Source: Acidobacteriota bacterium (GTDB taxonomy: Bacteria > Acidobacteriota > Terriglobia > UBA7540). From it: a stretch of DNA of 12,088 nucleotides. The stretch covers positions 1-12,088 of the forward strand of contig JAJYHU010000243.1 in assembly GCA_021784615.1 (NCBI GenBank). Direction: 5' to 3'. The translations under genes were made by a program, and so were the position numbers. Each line of letters opens with the position of its first letter. Position 1 is the stretch's first letter. The notes below the pieces were generated by a model, which was given only the letters and a program-made list of their open reading frames with translations, was not told the origin of the DNA and searched no databases. Positions 1 to 7,032 of this stretch are shown here, piece by piece.

Positions 1-118
1 CAGACCTCAGTCCCCTGCGTGATGCCGCCGTGGTCTTCAATCCCGAGAGTAATGCCCTTTTTACCGGAATAGTCGCAGGCTTCCTTTGGCCGCCCTTTAA
101 GTACCTTCCGTAGGAATA
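1..118 (-). pseudogene. 5'-truncated sugar phosphate isomerase/epimerase remnant
   Basis: Reading the minus strand from about 118 to the window edge gives a peptide containing KEACDYSGKKGITLGIEDHGG. This resembles the central part of xylose-isomerase-like TIM-barrel sugar phosphate isomerases/epimerases, which typically have a K-G-x-x-L-G-L-E-N-H-G-G strand with metal- or substrate-binding Glu and His. The frame stays open upstream only to a TGA near 253. It has no ATG there, and the residues upstream of about 118 (rich in R, L and P) do not look like the first half of the family. The N-terminal half, roughly 150 residues, is therefore missing. The fragment may continue beyond position 1. Such isomerases often neighbour DUF1080 genes in Acidobacteria and Planctomycetes, which supports the call. 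An assembly join is an alternative to a real deletion. Confidence 0.5.
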
Positions 119-179
119 GGGCAGACGCCAGGAAGGAGCCTGGGTTCAGAAAAAGAGTTCGTTCCTGCGCCTTCGCCCT

Positions 180-202
180 GGCGGGGAGATCCAAATCCCG
201 CC
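180..202 (-). terminator. GC-rich hairpin downstream of the DUF1080 gene
   Basis: A perfect 6-bp inverted repeat, GGCGGG (180-185) and CCCGCC (197-202), encloses an 11-nt loop about 85 nt downstream of the DUF1080 stop. It could end that transcript. No T-tract follows on the minus strand, so this would be a weak or factor-assisted terminator. A second small repeat (CCAGG 128-132, CCTGG 139-143) follows. Confidence 0.3.
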
Positions 203-286
203 CTGATGAAGGTTCCCGCTCCTGCCACCTGCAACAAGCGCCTTCGGGTCAGCTTGTCTGCCAAGCGAGCCTCCCGCTGTCGGAAT

Positions 287-946
287 TTATCGCAAGGATT
301 TCACGGCTACTTCTTTGAAAAGCACGATGTCTTTGTGGCCGTGGTTCTGAAGGCCGATATAGCCCTGATTCGGGCGGGGTCCGCGCACCGGTTCAAATTT
401 GAATTTCTGCGGCGGGACCGGCTGGCCTTCGGTGTAATCGGTAACCTTGACGCCGTTCAGGTAAACAATCGTCCGCGGGCCGTCGAGGGTGATGTCCATG
501 TTGTTCCACTGGCCGGAACCTTTTCCGGGGTACGCCAGCGCTTTGGTCAGGGAGTAGAGGCAGCCGGTCACATGATACGCTTTCGATTCCCCGGAGGCTT
601 GCGGGTTATCGTCAATCTGAACCTCATATCCGTAATTCACTGGCATCCACGCTTCACGCGGCTTGATCGGAATGCGAATGAACACCCCGGAATTGTCATT
701 TGCGTCTTGCATCTTGTAAACCACGTGAATCTTGCAATTGCCGAACTTCTGTCTGGTGTACCAAAGCAGGCCCATGCCGCCGTAGGTCTTCAGCAGTCCG
801 TCGTCCACCGTGAATCCGCCAGGACCCACGTGCTCCCATCCTGCCATGTTCTTTCCGTTGAACAATTGCTTCCAACCGTGACTTTGAGCCTTAAGAGGCA
901 TCGCGATCATCCCGAGAACAGCAAAACAATAAAAAAGGCGTTTCAT
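287..946 (-). CDS. Secreted DUF1080 (3-keto-disaccharide hydrolase-type) protein
   Basis: This 219-residue protein has a short signal peptide (KRLFYCF, hydrophobic to about residue 19, likely cleaved after PLKA). One DUF1080 domain fills the rest. Typical family marks are LFNGKNMAGWEHVG (28-41), the N-S-G-V-F-I-R strand (85-91), YEVQI (107-111), W-N-N-M-D-I (147-152), the LNG turn (163-165) and the closing GYIGLQNHG (195-203). The fold is a concanavalin-like beta-sandwich. Family members act outside the cytoplasm on sugars, and some hydrolyse 3-keto-glycosides; the substrate here is unknown. The length fits a single-domain member. The ATG has a good ribosome-binding site, GAGGAG, about six bases upstream. 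The isomerase remnant lies downstream on the same strand, as expected of a broken carbohydrate cluster. Confidence 0.9.
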   Translation of the reverse strand: MKRLFYCFAVLGMIAMPLKAQSHGWKQLFNGKNMAGWEHVGPGGFTVDDGLLKTYGGMGLLWYTRQKFGNCKIHVVYKMQDANDNSGVFIRIPIKPREAWMPVNYGYEVQIDDNPQASGESKAYHVTGCLYSLTKALAYPGKGSGQWNNMDITLDGPRTIVYLNGVKVTDYTEGQPVPPQKFKFEPVRGPRPNQGYIGLQNHGHKDIVLFKEVAVKSLR

Positions 947-966
947 GATTGATCTCCTCGGTTTGC

Positions 967-983
967 AGGGTGATCTTCACCCT
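967..983 (-). promoter_or_regulatory. 7-bp perfect inverted repeat in the DUF1080 leader
   Basis: AGGGTGA (967-973) and TCACCCT (977-983) form a perfect palindrome around a 3-nt centre, ending 20 nt upstream of the DUF1080 ATG. In RNA it is a tight hairpin just ahead of the GAGGAG ribosome-binding site; in DNA it could be a repressor operator. Which of the two cannot be told from sequence. Confidence 0.4.
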
Positions 984-1041
984 CCAAGATTGAATCAACC
1001 GCACAGTGAACCGGCGGCTCCGGCTGTTTCGATGCAGCTTG

Positions 1042-1070
1042 TTTAGGGGAAAACCTAGTGCTCTTATAAA
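1042..1070 (+). promoter_or_regulatory. Candidate promoter of the PIG-L gene
   Basis: A good -10 hexamer, TATAAA (1065-1070), sits 17 bp after TTTAGG (1042-1047), which matches the -35 consensus at only three positions. The core TTATAA is palindromic, so it could also serve the divergent DUF1080 gene. It is the best AT-rich box in this 171-bp divergent region. Confidence 0.35.
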
Positions 1071-1117
1071 AGGATAGTGTAGCATATCGGACAATCCATA
1101 GAATTCTGTGAGGAGGC

Positions 1118-2071
1118 ATGGTTTTGAGTGACGATGGGAACTCGCTTTGCAAAGAGCGTCTTGCGCAATGGACGGATTACGTTCAGCAGACGGTGAGGCT
1201 TATGGAAGCGGGCCGGTCAATTCCACTCGGCCCCACGGAACCTCCCTGCGAATTTCCTGCCCCGTCGCAACCGTCTCGAAGCCCGATGAAGATCCTGATC
1301 GCGGCTCCTCATCCGGATGATGAAGCCCTCATTGGGGCGCTTGCTTTGCGGCTGCGGCTTGAAGCCGGGGCGAAGGTGGTCAAGTGCGCCATAACGCTGG
1401 GAAGCAATCTCCAAGAGCGGCAGCGGCGGGCGCTGGAAGCGCGGTGCGCGTGCCGGGTGCTGGGTTTCCGTCTGGTCATTCCGGAAGAAGAAGGCTTCAG
1501 CAGCGTTAATCTGCAAAATCGCCAGGAACATCTCGAGGAATGGGCCGCAAAAGTTCAGGCGCTGAAGGAAATCTTTGATCGGGAGAAGCCGGAGATGGTT
1601 TTTGCTCCCCACCAGGAGGATTTTAACACCACCCACATCGGAACCCACTTTCTGGTGGTCGAGGCGTTAGGAAAACACCTGGAGGCGAGCGGACGAGGAC
1701 CGATCCCTCTCCTTGAGACGGAATTCTGGCACCAGCATTCCGCCCCGAACTTGATGGTTGGGGTGGCGCCGGAAATTGTGGCAATCCAGATGATGGCCAC
1801 CGCTGAACATGGCGGTGAAGTCTCGCGCAATCCCTACCATTTGCGGCTGCCTGCGCGCATGGTTGACAACGTGCGCCGGGGGTCAGAGGTGGTTGGCGGG
1901 CAGGGCGCTCCGGCTGAGCCCTTGGTGTTTGCGGAGCTCTACCGGGTTACCTTTATGAAAGGTGAAGAGCACGTGATGCCGAGGCCCGGCGGGCGCACTC
2001 TGGGGCTTGACCAAATCCTTGACGCCGAGTGGCTTCGGTCGGAATTCTGGCCCGAACCGGCCGCGTCTTGA
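1118..2071 (+). CDS. PIG-L / LmbE-family deacetylase
   Basis: This is a 317-residue zinc-dependent N-acetyl deacetylase of the PIG-L family, which removes acetyl groups from N-acetylglucosamine-type substrates. The Zn and catalytic signature PHPDDE is at residues 64-69, just after the first strand (MKILIA). The second metal ligand is in HIGTH (173-177), preceded by the APHQEDFN loop (163-170). The C-terminal LAELYRVTFM-like strand is also typical. About 56 residues precede the catalytic domain. They are charged, with no signal peptide, so the enzyme is probably cytoplasmic. The ribosome-binding site AGGAGG (1111-1116) ends one base before the ATG, which is too close. An in-frame TTG at 1124 has ideal 7-base spacing, so the true start may be two codons later. 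The exact substrate is not identifiable. Confidence 0.85.
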   Translation: MVLSDDGNSLCKERLAQWTDYVQQTVRLMEAGRSIPLGPTEPPCEFPAPSQPSRSPMKILIAAPHPDDEALIGALALRLRLEAGAKVVKCAITLGSNLQERQRRALEARCACRVLGFRLVIPEEEGFSSVNLQNRQEHLEEWAAKVQALKEIFDREKPEMVFAPHQEDFNTTHIGTHFLVVEALGKHLEASGRGPIPLLETEFWHQHSAPNLMVGVAPEIVAIQMMATAEHGGEVSRNPYHLRLPARMVDNVRRGSEVVGGQGAPAEPLVFAELYRVTFMKGEEHVMPRPGGRTLGLDQILDAEWLRSEFWPEPAAS

Positions 2072-2153
2072 ACAAGCAGCGGGAGACGAAGAATGGTTGA
2101 ATTCCTGCGAGGTATTCGTCCTGTGTTATGCCGCAACAGTTCGACTTGATCAT

Positions 2154-2180
2154 CGCGCCGACTCAAGCGTTTAGGGCGCG
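2154..2180 (+). terminator. Hairpin downstream of the PIG-L gene
   Basis: CGCGCC (2154-2159) and GGCGCG (2175-2180) form a perfect 6-bp GC stem with a 15-nt loop, about 80 nt after the PIG-L stop. A short T-rich stretch (GTTTCTC) follows, weaker than a classical U-tract. The rest of the 2072-2348 gap shows no gene. Confidence 0.3.
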
Positions 2181-2348
2181 CAACGTTTCTCTCGTGTATA
2201 ATTCAGGCAGTTGGAGTCAAACCGATAGCGTTGAGGCGAATAGGGGCTTCACAACGTAGCGCATCTTCTATTTTTCGCGGTTTGAGCAACTTTTCGCCCA
2301 TTGCCTTCTTCTATTAATATAGGACAGCGGGTGAGGGGACGTCACTGA

Positions 2349-3587
2349 ATGCTGCGGCAAAACATGGATAGCCGGCAAGAAAAACGCACTTTTGTAAGCT
2401 ATATCAAATCGATATCGCTTTTGCTTGTTCTGGCGGGCATCTGCGCGTCATGGGTATCCGCTGCGCAGCCCTTGAGCCAAGATGACATCACCCTGTTGCT
2501 GATCGGTGGCGCATCAGAGCAGAAAATGGTTGCTCTGGTGGAGCAGCGGGGCGTGGATTTTCAACTCAACCCGGAGTTGATCGAGAAATTTCATAAACTG
2601 GGCGCCACCAGCGCTCTGATTGACGCCATTGTTAAGAGCAACCGGCAGCGAGCGGCGCAAAGATCGAGCCAGGCCGTCCAGTCGCCTCCGCCCCCCTCGG
2701 GGGTACCTTCACAAATGGGCCCAGAGTTGCCAGGCTTGGGTGCAGGTTCAGGGCCGCAAGTTACCGCTATACCGAACACTCCGGCTTCTCAAAACACGCC
2801 GCCAACCGTCAGGCCCGCGTCGACAAAGGCTGCCCAGACCGGGCCGGCTCCTGACTTGAGCGATCCCAGCCCGGCCCGAATCCAGCAGATCATCCAGGCT
2901 TTTGCCGCCAAAGAGGCGCGATTTAAGGAAGCCCGGGACAACTATACTTACCACCAGATCAATTTGGTTGAGACGATTGATGCCGACGGCAACGTGGATG
3001 GCACCTGGGAACAGGACTGGGATATCCTCTTCAATGATCAAGGGAAAAGGATCGAACGCGTCACTTACGCTCCCGTTCCGACCCTGACCCGCGTGACAAT
3101 GACGGCGCAGGATTTTGATGCTTTGCGCAATATTCAGCCTTTTGTTCTGACCACGGAGGAACTCCCTGAATACGAGATCAAATATCTGGGTCATGTAAAG
3201 GTGGACTACATTACCGCCTATGTGTTCTCAGTGCGCCCGAAGGAGATCAAGAAGGGACATCAGTATTTCAAAGGAGTCGTCTGGGTTGACGATCGTGATT
3301 TGCAAATCGTCAAAGCCCAGGGCCGCCAAGTCCCAGAGCTGAAGACGGGGCGCGGTGAAAATCTTTTCCCACAGTTTACGACCTGGCGGCAGCAGATCGA
3401 CGGGAAGTACTGGTTCCCGACCTTTACCAAAGCTGACGACACTCTCTATTTCTCCTCAGGGCCTGTTCATATCAGAGAGATCATCCGGTATACGGACTAC
3501 AAGCAGTTCAGGTCAACCAGCCGCATTCTTGCGGTGGCGCCTGATTCCACGCCCTCAAAGGAACCGGCCGCTAATCCTAAGAAGTAG
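2349..3587 (+). CDS. Exported two-domain protein, LolA-like C-terminal region
   Basis: I do not recognise a named family for this 412-residue protein. A signal peptide has a basic n-region, a hydrophobic stretch at 22-31 and likely cleavage near VSA-A (about 38). Residues 42-97 form a compact helical module (DDITLLLIGGASEQKM onward) often seen in acidobacterial secreted proteins. A Pro/Ser/Gln-rich linker runs from about 100 to 172. Residues 173-392 look like an outer-membrane lipoprotein-sorting (LolA-like) half-barrel, with alternating strands such as VDYITAYVFSVRP (285-297) and GVVWVDDRDLQIVKAQG (309-325). A GAGGGG ribosome-binding site (2333-2338) lies 10 bases before the ATG; a second ATG at codon 6 is possible. 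Being plus-strand and unlinked, it is not part of the minus-strand Lol-like operon, but it may share the fold of two of its products. Confidence 0.75.
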   Translation: MLRQNMDSRQEKRTFVSYIKSISLLLVLAGICASWVSAAQPLSQDDITLLLIGGASEQKMVALVEQRGVDFQLNPELIEKFHKLGATSALIDAIVKSNRQRAAQRSSQAVQSPPPPSGVPSQMGPELPGLGAGSGPQVTAIPNTPASQNTPPTVRPASTKAAQTGPAPDLSDPSPARIQQIIQAFAAKEARFKEARDNYTYHQINLVETIDADGNVDGTWEQDWDILFNDQGKRIERVTYAPVPTLTRVTMTAQDFDALRNIQPFVLTTEELPEYEIKYLGHVKVDYITAYVFSVRPKEIKKGHQYFKGVVWVDDRDLQIVKAQGRQVPELKTGRGENLFPQFTTWRQQIDGKYWFPTFTKADDTLYFSSGPVHIREIIRYTDYKQFRSTSRILAVAPDSTPSKEPAANPKK

Positions 3588-3679
3588 ACGCGCGCCCTTT
3601 TACGGAGCCGAAGATTTTTTAGGCGGCCATGCTCCGGTCCTTTTGCTCTTTCCTCAAAACAGCCGGAGGGCAATCCTGA

Positions 3680-3685
3680 TAGAAT
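3680..3685 (+). promoter_or_regulatory. Candidate -10 box for trmJ
   Basis: TAGAAT (3680-3685) matches TATAAT at five of six positions and lies 13 bp before the trmJ ATG. No clear -35 hexamer is found at 16-18 bp. If used, transcription would begin near 3692 and leave a leader of about seven nucleotides. Confidence 0.35.
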
Positions 3686-3698
3686 CTAGCTTGCCAAA

Positions 3699-4430
3699 AT
3701 GAAACCCAATGACTGGCGAATTGTCCTGGTTCGCCCTCGAAACCCGCTCAACATCGGCGCTGCCGCCCGCGCCTTGGCCAATTTCGGCTTCCAGGATCTG
3801 GTCGTTGTGGCGCCGTACGACCCTGTTTGGCAGGAAGCCCGCTCAGCCGTCGGCGCCTCCGCGGTTGTCAAACGGGCTCGCTCAGTACGGACACTTCTTG
3901 AAGCCGTCGGCGACTGCACCCTGGTGGTGGGGACCACGACTGGTTCGCGCAGAAACCTCGATCGGGCGCCTGTTCCTCTAAGGGAACTGTGCCGCCAACA
4001 ACCGGCGCAATCCCGCCAGCGCCGTGCGGCGTTGTTGTTCGGTTCGGAAAAGACAGGCTTGTCGAACAGCGACTTCAGCTATTGCCACCTACTCGCGCGG
4101 ATTCCCACCAGCGCGAATTGTCCTTCCATGAACCTGGGGCAGGCGGTGGCTGTCTGCTGCTATGAGCTGGCTCGCACAGCAGACTTTCCCCATGCCGAGC
4201 GGGCAGCGCCAGCCGGCGCCCCATCTCCGGCTGATCTCCAATCGGTTGAGCATGTGCTTGACCGCGCCGCAACGGTTCTTGAGCAAGCCGGCTACTTCAC
4301 TCCGAAAGGCCGGAACGCGCAGATCTTAAAACTGCGCCGCCTGATTTTAGGGTTTGGCCTTTCAAGCCACGATGTGCGGGTTTTAGGCGGTGTCCTGGCC
4401 CAAATTGAGTGGAAGTTGAAGAAAAAATAG
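3699..4430 (+). CDS. trmJ: tRNA (Cm32/Um32) 2'-O-methyltransferase TrmJ, SpoU/TrmH family
   Basis: This 243-residue SPOUT methyltransferase is close in length to E. coli TrmJ (about 246). All three family motifs are present: motif 1, NIGAAARA (18-25), whose Asn and Arg belong to the active site; motif 2, LFGSEKTGLSN (113-123); and motif 3, IPTSANCPSMNLGQAVAV (135-152), which builds the trefoil knot that binds S-adenosylmethionine. The C-terminal helical extension (about 175-243) matches TrmJ rather than shorter TrmL. The expected reaction is 2'-O-methylation of nucleotide 32 in the tRNA anticodon loop. An in-frame TAG at 3687-3689 rules out any earlier start, and no Shine-Dalgarno lies close to the ATG, so translation may be leaderless. 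The gene converges on the radical SAM gene with a 34-bp gap. Confidence 0.9.
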   Translation: MKPNDWRIVLVRPRNPLNIGAAARALANFGFQDLVVVAPYDPVWQEARSAVGASAVVKRARSVRTLLEAVGDCTLVVGTTTGSRRNLDRAPVPLRELCRQQPAQSRQRRAALLFGSEKTGLSNSDFSYCHLLARIPTSANCPSMNLGQAVAVCCYELARTADFPHAERAAPAGAPSPADLQSVEHVLDRAATVLEQAGYFTPKGRNAQILKLRRLILGFGLSSHDVRVLGGVLAQIEWKLKKK

Positions 4431-4464
4431 ACGGCGGGCGGGCCTTTCCCCTGGCGGCGAAGCC

Positions 4465-5496
4465 TCAGTTTTGCCGCATGGTCGTTTCCACGCCAACCGC
4501 AGCCGTCTCCGGCTGTTCAAAGGCAGGCCGGGTTTGCGGGTCGCGCCAGTTGTCAAGCAGGGCGACGTGCTGCACGCATTGGATGGTGCAACGGGGTGCG
4601 CAGGCCTTGCGAGTGTGATATTCATGAAGGACGTGCCGGCGCGTGTACTTCTCGATCGGGATGGCCGGGTAGCCGCGTTGCTGTGAACAGTAATGGACCA
4701 AACCGTCTTCGCAGATGTACAGATAGCGGCTGCCGGCCCGGCAGCGCCAATGCCGGGGAATGCCGCGCGCGATTTCTTTTTGGAACGAGTTGAAGCGTGA
4801 ATAGGAACGCTTCCCCCAACTCATGATTTCCTGGAAAATTTCCTGTTGCCGCGGCGCGAGCGGCTGGAGTTGTCCTTCGTGGTCATGCAGGACGCCCACG
4901 GTGGAAGTAAAACCCAGTTCCAGCGCGCGCTTTCCGACCACCAGCGCATCTTCGGGATTGCGGACGGGACTTCCCAGAACGGAGTTGATATTCACCTGGA
5001 AAACCGCGTAACGAGCGAGGAGAACTAATTTTTGATCAAGAACCTTCAGGCTCTTTTTGGAAACGTCGTCGGGTTTGACGTTATCAACGCTGATCTGAAG
5101 ATGCTCAAGCCCTGCATCGTTCAAGGACTCGATTCTACTTTGGGTGAGCAGGTAGCCGTTGGTGATCATGCCCGCAATCATGCCGCGCTTCCGGATGTGG
5201 CGGATGATTTCCTCAAGCTGGGGGTGGAGCAACGGCTCCCCGCCGCTGATCGTGATGATGCTCGTCCCGAGCGCGGCCAGGCGGTCGAGACGGCGAAGCA
5301 TGTCTTCCAGGGCGACGGGTTTTGAAAAGTTGTCATATTCATTGCAGTATGCGCAGGAAAGATTGCAACGCCGGATGGGAATGATATGCGCCAACACCGG
5401 GTGCGTGGATGAAAGCAAGCCCTTGGCGATCATCCAGAGTTCCCGCGCCCTCGTGTAAAAAAAACGGATTTTACGCCGCAAAGCCGTCCTGTTCAT
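4465..5496 (-). CDS. Radical SAM enzyme with Cys-rich SPASM-like C-terminus
   Basis: From the ATG at 5496 the protein has 343 residues. The radical SAM cluster motif C-x3-C-x2-C is RRCNLSCAYCNEY, with Cys44, 48 and 51 binding the [4Fe-4S] that cleaves S-adenosylmethionine. The GGE motif follows (SGGEPLL, 84-90), then the barrel strands TNGYLLTQS (112-120) and HLQISVD (132-138). Six further cysteines (252, 262, 270, 299, 303, 307) form a C-terminal cluster reminiscent of SPASM/twitch auxiliary Fe-S domains, suggesting a modified peptide, protein or small-molecule substrate that I cannot name. No precursor peptide or partner enzyme is adjacent. The frame opens further upstream to a TTG at 5577 (27 more residues), but that part looks non-conserved and lacks a ribosome-binding site. 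The ATG has a weak AAGG about six bases upstream. Confidence 0.85.
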   Translation of the reverse strand: MNRTALRRKIRFFYTRARELWMIAKGLLSSTHPVLAHIIPIRRCNLSCAYCNEYDNFSKPVALEDMLRRLDRLAALGTSIITISGGEPLLHPQLEEIIRHIRKRGMIAGMITNGYLLTQSRIESLNDAGLEHLQISVDNVKPDDVSKKSLKVLDQKLVLLARYAVFQVNINSVLGSPVRNPEDALVVGKRALELGFTSTVGVLHDHEGQLQPLAPRQQEIFQEIMSWGKRSYSRFNSFQKEIARGIPRHWRCRAGSRYLYICEDGLVHYCSQQRGYPAIPIEKYTRRHVLHEYHTRKACAPRCTIQCVQHVALLDNWRDPQTRPAFEQPETAAVGVETTMRQN

Positions 5497-5657
5497 AAGA
5501 GCCTTAAACACACCGCCGCTTCCAGTTCTGCCGGCGCTCCGCAACCGACCGCCGAGTGTGCCCGGAGATATTTCCAAATGATGGAAGGCGTATCAACCCA
5601 CTGTAACATAAGTAATTTACCTGCGATCCAAGCGCGGCCGCAACGGTTTCTTTCTAA

Positions 5658-5675
5658 AGGGGGGCATTCCCCACC
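5658..5675 (-). terminator. Small hairpin in the operon 3' region
   Basis: GGGG (5661-5664) and CCCC (5669-5672) flank a 4-nt loop, with outer G-C pairs across one bulged base. On the minus strand it is followed by CTTT. Together with the stem at 5710-5728 it may end the transcript of the Lol-like operon before the radical SAM gene. The 5497-5762 gap otherwise shows no gene. Confidence 0.25.
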
Positions 5676-5709
5676 TAAAAGGCATCAATCGGACTTTTAA
5701 TTGAATTCT

Positions 5710-5728
5710 GGCGCCTTTAAAGGACGCC
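5710..5728 (-). terminator. Candidate terminator of the Lol-like operon
   Basis: An interrupted inverted repeat (GGCGCC and GGACGCC arms around a TTTAAA loop, one bulge) starts about 34 nt after the stop of the last operon gene. On the minus strand an A/T-rich but not T-pure stretch follows, so termination strength is uncertain. Confidence 0.3.
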
Positions 5729-5762
5729 TGGCCGCTGGGTCCTTTCTTCCTGCCAGGGAGCT

Positions 5763-6476
5763 TCACATGGTGATGCGCGTGGCGTTCTTGGCGGCGTTGA
5801 TCCGGAACTTCGACGAGGGGATGTAGCGGTTGACTTTGACGGAACTATAGCGGGCAATCGAGTAATCGCCGTTAGCCTCAAAGAATTTCTGCTGAAGGGG
5901 AAGCCACGACTCCTCGCTTACCCAAAGATGAACTTTGGTGAGTTGGGCGGCCACGCTTTCTTTGCGGGGAATCAGCTCCAGGAGGACGGTCGTGTCGTTC
6001 CCGAGTTGTTCTTCTTGCAGGTACTTCATGGTGTACGTTTTTTCCAGTTCTTTGGTGTCGGTTCCAAACCCCAGTAGCAGGAATTTCTGGATCAGCGTCG
6101 CGTGCTTGCTGAGGTTCCATTCCTGAATTTGGTTAATTTTGGGCAAATACATCTCTGCCTTGTCTTTCTTGAACAGAATGACTTTAGAGTCTGGATTGTT
6201 GAAATCGATCAGGATTTCGGGTGATCGGGAATTCCGAAAATAGATTTGCCCCGTTTCAGTCGACTTGTCGTTCACCAGAACGGTGACCTTGGTGTATTCG
6301 AGATCGGCGGAAACCGTCTTCAGATGTTTCGCACTCTCATTCATGCGGGAAAGGATTTGCGACAGGGACAAATGCTCTTTGTTGTTCTTTGACCGGGCCG
6401 GGCAAATTCCGGCCGTCAGCAGAAAGGCCGCCAACCCCGCGCCCGCAATCACCGATTTGTGCCACCCATGTGTCAT
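5763..6476 (-). CDS. LolA-like periplasmic outer-membrane lipoprotein-sorting protein
   Basis: This 237-residue exported protein is of the LolA/LppX-like half-barrel type (COG2834). The signal peptide has a hydrophobic core at about 9-24 and a likely type I site; Cys25 lacks a proper lipobox. The mature part begins with the helix LSLSQILSRMNESAKHL (about 36-52) and continues with strands such as TGQIYFRNSRSPEILIDF, KAEMYLPK and KVHLWVSEESWLPLQQKFFE, the usual pattern for this fold. LolA-type proteins bind lipid or acyl chains and ferry lipoproteins across the periplasm. The frame is open 85 codons further upstream (to 6731), but that part only mirrors the neighbouring gene, so I place the start at the ATG before the signal peptide. 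It is the last gene of a five-gene operon with an ABC transporter and a LolB-like lipoprotein, which supports a transport-carrier role. Confidence 0.85.
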   Translation of the reverse strand: MTHGWHKSVIAGAGLAAFLLTAGICPARSKNNKEHLSLSQILSRMNESAKHLKTVSADLEYTKVTVLVNDKSTETGQIYFRNSRSPEILIDFNNPDSKVILFKKDKAEMYLPKINQIQEWNLSKHATLIQKFLLLGFGTDTKELEKTYTMKYLQEEQLGNDTTVLLELIPRKESVAAQLTKVHLWVSEESWLPLQQKFFEANGDYSIARYSSVKVNRYIPSSKFRINAAKNATRITM

Positions 6477-6525
6477 TCTTAAGGGTCCCCATAGTTTGGA
6501 TTCGCCGCTGTTCGTGAAAGATGCA

Positions 6526-6990
6526 TCATTTGCGTTCCACTTCCACCGTGTACCCCAAAACCACATCGTGGCTGCCAAGAATCGGCTGGAGGGATTTGAT
6601 GGCGAACGGCGGGTGAACGCGCTGGACAAGTAACTGCCGCGTGGCCTCCAGGGGCGAAAGGGGTTCGAGAGAATCAACCAGCCGTGCATCCAGTTGATAA
6701 ATCCAAATTGGGCCGCTGTGGCTGACTTCAACGATTCCCTGGACGTGCCTCAAGTCTGTGAGTTGAAGGCGAGGACGGTCGTGGAACCAATTGGCGGGGG
6801 TCAGAAAGATGAAGGCCAGAATAACCAGCACGATGATGTCATATTGCCAGCTTCCCCGCTCATAGGACCAAAAAATCGCACGGGATACCACCAGTTTCAG
6901 CTTAGCCCAGAACCCGGTTCCCGTGGTGTGTCCCTTCAGGTTCCCGGCTTGGGGAATAGTTCGTTCGCGAGTATGGGTGGTGCGCGCCAT
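6526..6990 (-). CDS. Single-TM protein of unknown function in the Lol-like operon
   Basis: I do not recognise this 154-residue protein. A basic, probably cytoplasmic N-terminus (1-50, many Arg, Lys and Thr) leads to one strong transmembrane helix at about 51-68 (DIIVLVILAFIFLTPA). A non-cytoplasmic C-terminal region of about 85 residues follows, with short strands (GIVEVSHSGPIWIYQLDARL, VVLGYTVEVER). It lies 42 bp after the ATPase gene and 49 bp before the LolA-like gene on the same strand, so co-transcription is likely. A single-pass protein with a periplasmic domain at this place could tether the carrier to the ABC transporter or gate cargo; this is inference. No clear Shine-Dalgarno precedes the ATG. 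Confidence 0.7.
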   Translation of the reverse strand: MARTTHTRERTIPQAGNLKGHTTGTGFWAKLKLVVSRAIFWSYERGSWQYDIIVLVILAFIFLTPANWFHDRPRLQLTDLRHVQGIVEVSHSGPIWIYQLDARLVDSLEPLSPLEATRQLLVQRVHPPFAIKSLQPILGSHDVVLGYTVEVERK

Positions 6991-7032
6991 AAGCTTCAGA
7001 GGGGAGTAAGATAACCGTAAATTCGATGGGAA

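Noticed and set aside
206..952. Plus-strand frame of 248 codons opposite DUF1080
   Set aside because: It is the antisense of a clear DUF1080 gene with signal peptide and ribosome-binding site; its translation shows no domain.
2197..2202. TATAAT box upstream of the exported two-domain protein
   Set aside because: A perfect -10 but no -35 at 16-18 bp and no TGn extension, and about 150 bp from the gene; not enough for a promoter call.
5497..5577. 27-residue N-terminal extension of the radical SAM protein from TTG 5577
   Set aside because: No Shine-Dalgarno and low-complexity sequence rich in Gly and Ser; the ATG at 5496 is followed at once by family-like sequence. Kept only as an alternative.
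6477..6731. 85-codon upstream extension of the LolA-like frame
   Set aside because: It overlaps the 3' end of the single-TM gene in another frame, and a proper signal peptide starts only at 6476.
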